NCBI GenBank assembly: GCA_017501865.1
Contig: JAFVWD010000303.1
Coordinates: 1-7,265 of the forward strand
DNA length: 7,265 nt
Direction of reading: 5' to 3'
DNA from: Clostridia bacterium
GTDB lineage: Bacteria; Bacillota; Clostridia; Oscillospirales; Acutalibacteraceae
Numbering within the stretch: position 1 is the first letter of the stretch; each line of letters begins with the position of its first letter. Below the pieces are notes generated by a model, which was not told the origin of the DNA, did not search any database, and was given only the letters and a program-made list of their open reading frames with translations. Positions 1-5,343 of this stretch are shown one piece after another. The translations under genes were made by a program, and so were the position numbers.

Positions 1-521
1 AATATAATGGTATAAGAATATTAAAACAGGATGAATGGGAAACAATTTGTTCTTTTATTATTTCACAAAATAATAATATTCCGAGAATTAAAAAAATAAT
101 TGAAAATTTATGTGAAACCTTCGGTGAAAAATGCGGTGAGGGTTACTCATTCCCAAAAGCAGAGACTCTTGCAAAATTAGAGGTTGAAGATTTGGATGTT
201 TTAAGAGCAGGCTTCAGAAGTAAATATATTTTAGATGCTGCACAGAAGATAGCTTCCGGTAAAGTTGATTTAGAAGCTATTAAAAAAATGGATTTTGAGA
301 ATGCAAAATCTGAATTGATTAAAATTAAGGGTGTCGGAGAAAAGGTTGCCCAATGCTCTTTGTTATATGGTTTTGCAAGAATGGAGGCATTTCCTGTTGA
401 TGTATGGGTAAAAAGAATAGTCAGCGAGCTTTACCCTGAAGGCTTGCCGGAGTGCATAAACGGCACACAGGGTATTGCCCAGCAGTATCTTTTCCATTGG
501 CGCAGAAATCTTGAAAAATAA
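1..521 (+). CDS. ogg: 8-oxoguanine DNA glycosylase, OGG1 family (5' end outside the window)
   Basis: This bifunctional base-excision repair enzyme removes 8-oxoguanine from DNA and nicks the abasic strand. The frame is open from base 3 to the TAA at 519-521, giving 172 visible residues. The TTG at 192 is internal, not the start. The visible part is the helical HhH-GPD domain. It has the SQNNNIPRI segment (visible residues 21-29), matching the SSNNNIARI segment of human OGG1. The helix-hairpin-helix IKGVGEKVAQC follows (108-118) with the Schiff-base lysine at 114, then FPVDVWVKRI with the catalytic aspartate at 133. The 19-residue spacing between these two equals that of K249 and D268 in human OGG1. 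Human H270 is replaced by Trp (PVDVW), which I recall as usual in bacterial members. The N-terminal beta domain, about 110-130 residues in relatives, lies left of the window, so promoter and start cannot be judged. I see no clear terminator after the stop. Confidence in the family is high. Confidence 0.93.
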   Translation, partial: YNGIRILKQDEWETICSFIISQNNNIPRIKKIIENLCETFGEKCGEGYSFPKAETLAKLEVEDLDVLRAGFRSKYILDAAQKIASGKVDLEAIKKMDFENAKSELIKIKGVGEKVAQCSLLYGFARMEAFPVDVWVKRIVSELYPEGLPECINGTQGIAQQYLFHWRRNLEK

Positions 522-649
522 ATAATGGTTTTATGTTTATACCGAATTTTGCTTTGAATTTGCTTGAGGTTAAGGCATACAAAAAGCTATGTAAAAGTTG
601 TTGAAAAGTCACAAAAAGAAATATGATTGTTGAAAGTGTACAAATTCTA

Positions 650-678
650 TTGACATTCTCGGTAAAAAATGTTATTAT
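650..678 (+). promoter_or_regulatory. sigma-A promoter of hpf
   Basis: A perfect -35 TTGACA (650-655) is separated by exactly 17 bp from TATTAT (673-678). This predicts a transcript start near 685 and a leader of about 33 nt before the hpf start at 718. It implies hpf is transcribed separately from the upstream glycosylase gene. The match is seen directly; no operator-like repeat was noticed around it. Confidence 0.85.
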
Positions 679-717
679 TGCAACAGAAACAATAAAACAC
701 GCAAAGGGGATGTTTCT

Positions 718-1245
718 ATGAATATTACTATTATCGGTCGTAAATGTAATCCGAGAGAAGATTTTCGCGGCAGAGCTGAAAAAAGGCTTTCTAAAGTTGA
801 AAAGCTATTCGGAGAAGATGCTTTAGCGAAGGTTACAGCAACAGTTGAAAAAAATTACCAGAGTGTTGAAGTAACTGTAAATAAAAACGGAATGATTTTC
901 CGCGCTGAAGAACGAGCAGAAAATATGAACGATGCCCTTGATGAGTGTGTTGACTCTCTTGTTCGCCAGATTCGTAAGAATAAAACCCGTTTGGAAAAGA
1001 AGCTTCGCGCTGTTTCGTTTGAGGATTTTGTTGTTCCGGATGTTGAGGAAGAGGAAGAGTTTGATTTAATTCGTGAAAAAACAGTTGCTTTAAAGCCTCA
1101 GAGTGTTGAGGAAGCAATTTTGCAAATGAACCTTTTAGGACATCAGTTCTATATGTTCTTAAATTCTGAGACAGACACAATAAACGTAGTTTACGAACGT
1201 AAGGATTCAGGCTACGGCTTGATTGTTCCTGATTACGGTGATTAA
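718..1245 (+). CDS. hpf: long-form ribosome hibernation promoting factor (HPF/RaiA family)
   Basis: HPF binds the decoding centre of the 30S subunit. In the long form found in most bacteria outside the gammaproteobacteria, its C-terminal domain dimerises to join two 70S ribosomes into inactive 100S particles. The 175-aa length fits the long form. Residues 1-98 form the S30AE domain, starting MNITIIGRKC and ending in a basic helix (LVRQIRKNKTRLEKKLR, 81-97). Residues 99-116 are an acidic linker with the run EEEEE (110-114). Residues about 117-172 are the C-terminal dimerisation domain, with the typical VEEAILQMNLLGHQFYMF (130-147) and INVVYERKDSGYGLIVP (155-171). The ATG is preceded by AAAGGGGA (703-710), 7 nt away. 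The gene has its own strong promoter and is followed by hairpins at 1268-1358, so it is probably monocistronic. In Firmicutes this gene often responds to stress or stationary phase, but only a housekeeping-type promoter is visible here. Confidence 0.96.
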   Translation: MNITIIGRKCNPREDFRGRAEKRLSKVEKLFGEDALAKVTATVEKNYQSVEVTVNKNGMIFRAEERAENMNDALDECVDSLVRQIRKNKTRLEKKLRAVSFEDFVVPDVEEEEEFDLIREKTVALKPQSVEEAILQMNLLGHQFYMFLNSETDTINVVYERKDSGYGLIVPDYGD

Positions 1246-1267
1246 TCATCGGTATAAATTGTATCTT

Positions 1268-1358
1268 ACACAATTCTAAGATTTTGTGTGTAATTATCTT
1301 TTTTTCATTATTCCTTTCTTTGTGAGGCAGAGTGCTCAGGCACTCTGTCTTGCTTTTT
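1268..1358 (+). terminator. intrinsic terminator of hpf (weak hairpin, then strong hairpin)
   Basis: A weak hairpin comes first: ACACAA (1268-1273) pairs with TTGTGT (1284-1289), with a T run at 1299-1305. The stronger one follows: GAGGCAGAGTGC (1324-1335) pairs with GCACTCTGTCTT (1340-1351) around the tetraloop TCAG. This is 12 pairs including G-U pairs, followed by TTTTT (1354-1358). The second is a convincing rho-independent terminator for rightward transcription. The first alone would be marginal. Confidence 0.8.
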
Positions 1359-1361
1359 ATG

Positions 1362-1404
1362 AAAAAACAGCCGAAAAAGGGCGAGGTCGCCGTTTTTCGA
1401 CTGT
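1362..1404 (-). terminator. intrinsic terminator of glyA
   Basis: Read leftward, ACAGTCGAAAAACGGCGA (from 1404 down to 1387) pairs with TCGCCCTTTTTCGGCTGT (1384 down to 1367). This gives an 18-bp stem with one G-U pair and one C-C mismatch. It is followed by six T residues on the minus strand (1367-1362). It lies 23 bp beyond the glyA stop. On the plus strand the same stem is followed by GAATTTTTG, so it could also act as a backstop for hpf transcripts. Confidence 0.85.
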
Positions 1405-1426
1405 GAATTTTTGTATTTGTACTGAA

Positions 1427-2680
1427 TTATGCATTGTAAAGCGGGAATTTATTGCATATCTCAGTTACTCCGTTACGTATGAATTCTATGTTTTTGTCGT
1501 AGTCTGTTGCTGCTAATTTAATGAATTCAGCAATTTTAACCATTTCATGTGCTTCAAAACCTCTTGTGGTGGTTGCCGCAGTACCAATGCGGACACCGCT
1601 TGTAACAAAAGGCTTTTCAGGGTCATTCGGAATAGAATTCTTATTTACTGTAATGTAAACACTATCAAGGCGATGCTCTAATTCCTTACCGGTAATTCCG
1701 AGAGAACGTAAGTCGAGGAGCAAGAGATGATTATCTGTACCGTTGGAAACCATATCAATACCCTGTGCACAAAGAGAATTTTCGAGTGCTTTAGCATTGG
1801 AAATAACTCTCTTACCATATTCCTTGAATGAAGGTAAAAGTGCTTCGCCGAAGCAAATTGCCTTTGCGGCTATTATGTGCATTAAAGGACCGCCTTGTAT
1901 TCCCGGGAATATAGCTTTGTTAACTTTTTTAGCTATTTCTTCATTGTTGGTAAGAATGAGACCGCCTCGCGGACCGCGAAGTGTTTTATGGGTTGTAGAG
2001 GTTACAACATCTGCGTATGGAATCGGTGACGGATGCATACCACTTGCAACAAGACCTGCTATGTGTGCCATATCAACCATAAACAGAGCGTTTACACTAT
2101 CAGCAATTTCTCTTATTTTCTTGAAATCTATTGTTCTCGGGTATGCGGAAGCACCGGCAACTATAAGCTTCGGCTTACATTCCTTTGCTTTTTTCTCAAG
2201 TGCTTCGTAATCTAAATACCCATTTTCGTTAACACCGTAGCTTTCAAAGTTGAAATAACTACCGCTTACGTTTACAGGGGAGCCGTGGGTTAAGTGGCCG
2301 CCATCAGCGAGGCTCATACCCAGAACTGTGTCGCCCGGAGTTAAAAGTGCAAAGTAAACTGCAAAATTTGCTTGAGATCCTGAATGAGGCTGAACGTTTG
2401 CAAATTCGCAACCAAACAGCTTTTTAGCCCTTTCAATTGCTATATTTTCAGCTACGTCAACACATTCGCAACCGCCGTAATATCTTTTGCCCGGATACCC
2501 TTCAGCATATTTGTTAGTGAGTATGCTACCTGAAGCCGCCATAACTGTAGGTGAAGTGTAGTTTTCACTTGCAATAAGCTCAATGTTTCTTGTCTGACGT
2601 GCCATTTCGCTGTCGAAGGCTTCAAACAATTCAGGGTCAGAGTTCTTTAAAAGTTCAAAATTTTCATTAAAATAATTCAT
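1427..2680 (-). CDS. glyA: serine hydroxymethyltransferase
   Basis: This cytosolic PLP enzyme interconverts serine and glycine and transfers the C1 unit to tetrahydrofolate, making it the main source of glycine and 5,10-methylene-THF. The 417-aa length equals that of the E. coli enzyme. Visible signatures are IELIASENYTS (33-43), YAEGYPGKRYYGG (58-70), the PLP-stacking histidine H129 in LADGGHLTHG, and D203/H206 in MVDMAHIAG. The PLP Schiff-base lysine is K232 in TSTTHKTLRGPRGG. The C-terminal domain includes TSGVRIGTAA, complete with the carboxylate-binding arginine region. The ATG at 2680 follows AGGAG (2693-2689) by 8 nt. The gene is divergent from nadA and convergent with hpf, has its own promoter (2746-2774) and terminator (1362-1404), and is therefore monocistronic. 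No frameshift or missing active-site residue was seen. The large open frame opposite it on the plus strand is a shadow. Confidence 0.98.
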   Translation of the reverse strand: MNYFNENFELLKNSDPELFEAFDSEMARQTRNIELIASENYTSPTVMAASGSILTNKYAEGYPGKRYYGGCECVDVAENIAIERAKKLFGCEFANVQPHSGSQANFAVYFALLTPGDTVLGMSLADGGHLTHGSPVNVSGSYFNFESYGVNENGYLDYEALEKKAKECKPKLIVAGASAYPRTIDFKKIREIADSVNALFMVDMAHIAGLVASGMHPSPIPYADVVTSTTHKTLRGPRGGLILTNNEEIAKKVNKAIFPGIQGGPLMHIIAAKAICFGEALLPSFKEYGKRVISNAKALENSLCAQGIDMVSNGTDNHLLLLDLRSLGITGKELEHRLDSVYITVNKNSIPNDPEKPFVTSGVRIGTAATTTRGFEAHEMVKIAEFIKLAATDYDKNIEFIRNGVTEICNKFPLYNA

Positions 2681-2688
2681 TTTACTTA

Positions 2689-2717
2689 CTCCTGTTTTAA
2701 AGTGTGTTAGTTAAAAC
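2689..2717 (-). promoter_or_regulatory. glyA ribosome binding site abutted by a leader hairpin
   Basis: In the glyA leader, GTTTTAA (2717-2711) and TTAAAAC (2700-2694) form a perfect 7-bp inverted repeat around a 10-nt loop. Its 3' edge touches the Shine-Dalgarno AGGAG (2693-2689). The stem is almost all A-U, so it is weak, but its position could affect ribosome access. No longer riboswitch-like fold fits in the roughly 60-nt leader. Confidence 0.4.
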
Positions 2718-2745
2718 ATATAAAAATAAATCTTAAGTCCTATAT

Positions 2746-2774
2746 ATATTACAACAATGAACATCGGATTTCAA
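2746..2774 (-). promoter_or_regulatory. sigma-A promoter of glyA
   Basis: On the minus strand, TTGAAA (2774-2769) is followed after 17 bp by TAATAT (2751-2746). The start would lie near 2739, leaving a leader of about 60 nt. The spacing is ideal and both boxes match the consensus at most positions. I saw no better candidate between the glyA start and the nad-side elements. Confidence 0.7.
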
Positions 2775-2790
2775 TATTAATTCTTCCGTA

Positions 2791-2819
2791 TTGTGCTAAT
2801 TTATAAAAGTTTTTATAAT
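2791..2819 (+). promoter_or_regulatory. possible distal promoter (P1) toward nadABC
   Basis: TTGTGC (2791-2796), a 17-bp spacer and a perfect TATAAT (2814-2819) would start a transcript near 2826. That transcript would carry a leader of about 125 nt before nadA. The -10 box overlaps the dyad at 2801-2818. The -35 box is imperfect, and an AT-rich intergenic region yields TATAAT by chance, so this is a candidate only. Confidence 0.4.
2801..2818. repeat. AT-rich perfect inverted repeat (dyad A)
   Basis: TTATAAAA (2801-2808) and TTTTATAA (2811-2818) are perfect complements around a 2-bp centre, GT. The dyad covers the -10 box of the possible distal promoter, a common place for a repressor to bind. 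It is too small and AT-rich to be a good terminator, and no T run follows it. Its role is unproven. Confidence 0.5.
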
Positions 2820-2838
2820 CTGACGAAAAGGAGTTGAT

Positions 2839-2874
2839 ATATTGAGTTTTTTTTGGAATTTTTAATATTGAGTT
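2839..2874 (+). repeat. 10-bp direct repeat ATATTGAGTT
   Basis: ATATTGAGTT occurs at 2839-2848 and again at 2865-2874, 26 bp apart from start to start. The second copy contains the -35 box TTGAGT of the proximal nad promoter. The repeat is exact. Whether it is a regulator site or a chance AT-rich duplication cannot be told from the sequence. Confidence 0.5.
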
Positions 2875-2895
2875 ATGGCAAAATAATGTTATAAT
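2868..2895 (+). promoter_or_regulatory. sigma-A promoter (P2) of nadABC
   Basis: TTGAGT (2868-2873), a 16-bp spacer and a perfect TATAAT (2890-2895) predict a start near 2902 and a leader of about 49 nt. A 6-bp dyad, AATAAT (2882-2887) with ATTATT (2894-2899), surrounds the -10 box. A longer dyad lies in the transcribed leader at 2917-2937. This is the best candidate for the main nad promoter. Confidence 0.7.
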
Positions 2896-2916
2896 TATTA
2901 TGAGCAGATTCAGTTC

Positions 2917-2937
2917 TTATATAATTGTATTATATAA
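2917..2937 (+). promoter_or_regulatory. 21-bp perfect dyad in the nadA leader (operator or RBS-masking hairpin candidate)
   Basis: TTATATAAT (2917-2925) and ATTATATAA (2929-2937) are exact complements around the centre TGT. The last two bases overlap the ribosome binding site AAAAGGAG (2936-2943), and the dyad lies roughly 15-35 nt after the predicted P2 start. It could be a repressor operator just downstream of the promoter, or an RNA hairpin touching the SD. Its loop would be only 3 nt and its stem all A-U, so DNA binding seems the likelier reading. NiaR is the known Firmicute regulator of nad genes, but I cannot match its motif from memory. Confidence 0.5.
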
Positions 2938-2950
2938 AAGGAGTTAGTTT

Positions 2951-3868
2951 ATGACAGTTAACGAGTTAAAAAAATTAATTGTTGAAGAGGCAAAAAAGAG
3001 AAATACTCTTATTCTTGCGCATACTTATCAGAATCCTGATATAATAGATATTGCTGATGTTACGGGGGATAGCTTCTTTTTAAGCCAGAAGGCAAAAGAA
3101 TTAAATGCTGATAGAATTATTATGTGCGGTGTCAGATTTATGGCGGAAAGTGTAAAAATTCTCTCGCCTGAAACAGAAGTTATATTGCCTGTGCCCTCTG
3201 CAACCTGCTTAATGGCTGAACAAATTTCTCCTGAAAGGGTGCGGAAATTCAAGTCTGAAAATCCGGGAACGGCAATAGTTGCTTATATAAATACAACAGC
3301 TGCATTAAAAGCAGAATGTGATGTTTGCGTAACAAGCTCATCTGCTTTGAAGATAGTAAGAGCCTTGCCGAATAAGGATATTCTTTTTATACCTGATAAA
3401 AATTTAGGCTCATATGTAAAAAAACAAATTCCTGAAAAAAATATAATTTTATGGGATGGTTATTGTCCTGTTCACAATAAGCTCACTAAGGAAGATATTA
3501 TAAATCTCAAAAGAGAGCATCCTGATGCTGTTTTTGCAGTGCATCCGGAGTCTCCGGAAGAGGTGCTTGAGTATGCCGATATGATTGGGGCAACCTCAGA
3601 AATTATAAAATATGCAAAGTCACATAACGGTAAGGTTATAATCGGAACGGAAAAAGGTGTTGTTGACTACCTTTCAACTCACGAAGAAAATGGTGAAAGA
3701 TTCATTCAGCTCTCAAAAGAAAAGCTTGTTTGTGAAGATATGAAAATTACTACCCTTGAAGATGTTTACAGAGCGGTAAAGGGCGAGCAGGGCGAAAGCA
3801 TTGAATTAGATGAGAGTTTAAGATTAAAAGCACTTGAGAGTATAGAAAAAATGTTGGAATTAGGTTGA
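2951..3868 (+). CDS. nadA: quinolinate synthase, [4Fe-4S] enzyme
   Basis: NadA condenses iminoaspartate with dihydroxyacetone phosphate to quinolinate, the second step of NAD synthesis from aspartate. At 305 residues it belongs to the short NadA group, like the Thermotoga enzyme. Three homologous sub-domains each contribute one cluster ligand: C86 (PSATCLMAEQI), C172 (LWDGYCPVH) and C261 (LVCEDMK). Other conserved pieces are the substrate-binding AHTYQNPD (23-30), GDSFFLSQKA (39-48), MCGVRFMAES (58-67), CDVCVTSSSALKIV (123-136), AVHPESPEEV (196-205), GATSEII (213-219) and GTEKGVVDYL (232-241). C123 and C126 are extra cysteines outside the ligand set. The ATG follows AAAAGGAG (2936-2943) by 7 nt. 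It is the first gene of nadABC, and nadB begins 5 nt after its TGA. The cluster makes the enzyme oxygen-sensitive, consistent with an anaerobe. Confidence 0.97.
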   Translation: MTVNELKKLIVEEAKKRNTLILAHTYQNPDIIDIADVTGDSFFLSQKAKELNADRIIMCGVRFMAESVKILSPETEVILPVPSATCLMAEQISPERVRKFKSENPGTAIVAYINTTAALKAECDVCVTSSSALKIVRALPNKDILFIPDKNLGSYVKKQIPEKNIILWDGYCPVHNKLTKEDIINLKREHPDAVFAVHPESPEEVLEYADMIGATSEIIKYAKSHNGKVIIGTEKGVVDYLSTHEENGERFIQLSKEKLVCEDMKITTLEDVYRAVKGEQGESIELDESLRLKALESIEKMLELG

Positions 3869-3873
3869 TTATT

Positions 3874-5343
3874 ATGAAACTTTCAAAATTGAAAAATTCA
3901 TATGATGTTATTATTGTCGGCAGCGGAATTGCCGGGCTTTATGCGGCGCTGAATTTTCCTGAAAGTGTCAGTGTTCTTATGCTTTCAAAGCAGGAAAGAC
4001 ACATTTCAAACAGTTCGTTAGCTCAGGGCGGTGTAGCTTGTGTGCTTGATACTGAAAATGACAGCTTTGATTTTCACATTGAAGACACCTTGATTGCCGG
4101 TGGGCGAAAAAATGATATTGATGCAGTAAGAACACTTGTAGAAGAGGGTCCGCGTGATGTGTTGCGCACCATTGAGTACGGTGTTGAGTACGATCGCGAT
4201 GAAGCAGGTGAGCTTATTAAAACTCTTGAGGGTGGTCACTCAAAAAGGCGTATAGTTCACCACAAGGATACTTCCGGTAAGGAAATGGTCGACAAGCTTG
4301 TTATGGCTGTTGAAAAGCTTCCCAATGTTACCCTTTCAGACGAGACAATGGTCACATCTATGCAAAGAATAACGAACGGCTTTAAGGCAACTATAATGCA
4401 TGGTGATGAATTCAGACAAATATTTTCATCATTCTGTATTCTTGCCTCAGGAGGAATAGGAAGGGTTTATAAATATACTACAAATCCATCTGTTGCAACG
4501 GGTGACGGAATAAGACTTGCTTATGAAATGGGTGCTTCAATTAAAAATCTGAGTTATGTACAGTTTCATCCTACAGCCTTTAATGGTGCTAACCGTGAGC
4601 AGTTTCTTATAAGTGAAGCGGTAAGAGGTGAAGGGGCATATCTACTGAATTGTAACAAAGAGCGTTTTATGGACAGGTACGATGAGCGTCTTGAATTAGC
4701 ACCGCGTGATGTCGTTTCACGTTCTATAATAATGGAGTCACGCAGATTAGGTAATAACAGCTTTTACCTTGATATACGTTATAAGGGTGAGGAATACCTG
4801 AAAAAGAGATTTCCGGGGATTTATGCGGGTTGTTTAAAACAGGGTGTTGACATAAGCAAAGATTTAATACCTGTTTTCCCGTGTCACCACTACTTAATGG
4901 GCGGTATTGAGACCGATTTGAATGCAAAAACAACCTTGCCGAGGCTTTACGCGGCAGGTGAATGTGCGTGTACAGGTGTGCACGGAAAAAATCGACTTGC
5001 GAGTAACTCTCTTCTGGAAGCGCTGGTTTTCGGCAGACGTGCGGCTGAGGATATTGTAAGGTGTATTAATGCTAATTTCTATGCTGTAAAGGAGCAAAAA
5101 GAAGAGGCTATAGATTACAAAGGAGCACCGTTACCAAAGGGAACAAGGACAGAAATAAGAGAAATAATGCAGAAGGCATATTTTGTTATTCCTGATGAGG
5201 GTGCAATACATGAAGGTAAAAGGCGAATAGAAGCGATTCTTAACAGATTAAGAAACGGGAAATTTGCTGTGAACGTTGATTATTGCGAGGCATTATCACT
5301 TGCAACAATTGCTTATATTATTTTAAGGGAGGCAGACAGATGA
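3874..5343 (+). CDS. nadB: L-aspartate oxidase
   Basis: This FAD enzyme oxidises L-aspartate to iminoaspartate, using O2 or, in anaerobes, fumarate as acceptor, and passes it to NadA. It has the succinate dehydrogenase flavoprotein fold: the FAD dinucleotide motif GSGIAGLYAA (16-25), SNSSLAQGGVA (45-55) and TLPRLYAAGECACTGVHG (354-371). The counterparts of the E. coli active-site residues are all present: E119 in EGGH, H232 in FHPTAF, R278 in LAPRDVV, H339 in PCHHYLMGG and R374 in NRLASNSLLEAL. The last four share one constant offset of 12 from E. coli numbering. I chose the ATG at 3874. The in-frame TTG at 3865 overlaps the nadA stop and has no room for an SD, while AGG (3862-3864) is a weak site 9 nt before the ATG, suggesting translational coupling. 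At 489 aa it ends at YIILREADR, just where E. coli NadB (540 aa) continues into ESRGLHFTLDYP. Confidence 0.96.
   Translation: MKLSKLKNSYDVIIVGSGIAGLYAALNFPESVSVLMLSKQERHISNSSLAQGGVACVLDTENDSFDFHIEDTLIAGGRKNDIDAVRTLVEEGPRDVLRTIEYGVEYDRDEAGELIKTLEGGHSKRRIVHHKDTSGKEMVDKLVMAVEKLPNVTLSDETMVTSMQRITNGFKATIMHGDEFRQIFSSFCILASGGIGRVYKYTTNPSVATGDGIRLAYEMGASIKNLSYVQFHPTAFNGANREQFLISEAVRGEGAYLLNCNKERFMDRYDERLELAPRDVVSRSIIMESRRLGNNSFYLDIRYKGEEYLKKRFPGIYAGCLKQGVDISKDLIPVFPCHHYLMGGIETDLNAKTTLPRLYAAGECACTGVHGKNRLASNSLLEALVFGRRAAEDIVRCINANFYAVKEQKEEAIDYKGAPLPKGTRTEIREIMQKAYFVIPDEGAIHEGKRRIEAILNRLRNGKFAVNVDYCEALSLATIAYIILREADR

Noticed and set aside
533..604. Small ORF (MFIPNFALNLLEVKAYKKLCKSC) between the glycosylase gene and hpf
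   Set aside because: No ribosome binding site or promoter precedes it, and the length is within chance.
833..1273. 146-codon open frame on the minus strand opposite hpf
   Set aside because: It is rich in Leu, Gln and Ser from antisense reading of Lys/Glu codons, lacks an SD, and overlaps a well-supported gene and its terminator.
1286..1516. 76-codon plus-strand frame across the hpf-glyA junction
   Set aside because: It spans both terminator hairpins and the 3' end of glyA and has no SD. Its Phe/Cys/Tyr-rich sequence is typical of T-rich noncoding DNA.
1743..2210. 155-codon open frame on the plus strand opposite glyA
   Set aside because: It is fully inside a clear glyA on the other strand, has no SD, and its translation reads as an antisense shadow.
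2901..2940. Intrinsic attenuator formed by dyad 2917-2937
   Set aside because: The stem is all A-U with a 3-nt loop and is followed by AAAAGGAG, not a T run, so it would not terminate transcription.
2876..2950. NAD-binding riboswitch upstream of nadA
   Set aside because: The predicted leader is about 49 nt, nearly all A/T, and shows none of the G/C-rich conserved core expected. The known nadA-motif riboswitches, as I recall, occur in Acidobacteria.
3865..3873. Earlier TTG start for nadB overlapping the nadA stop
   Set aside because: There is no room for an SD in front of it, and it adds only MII before the ATG that fits the family start.
5283..5339. Upstream extension of nadC giving 297 residues
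   Set aside because: The extra residues are out-of-frame nadB sequence. The strong SD at 5325-5332 points to the ATG at 5340, and 278 aa is the family length.
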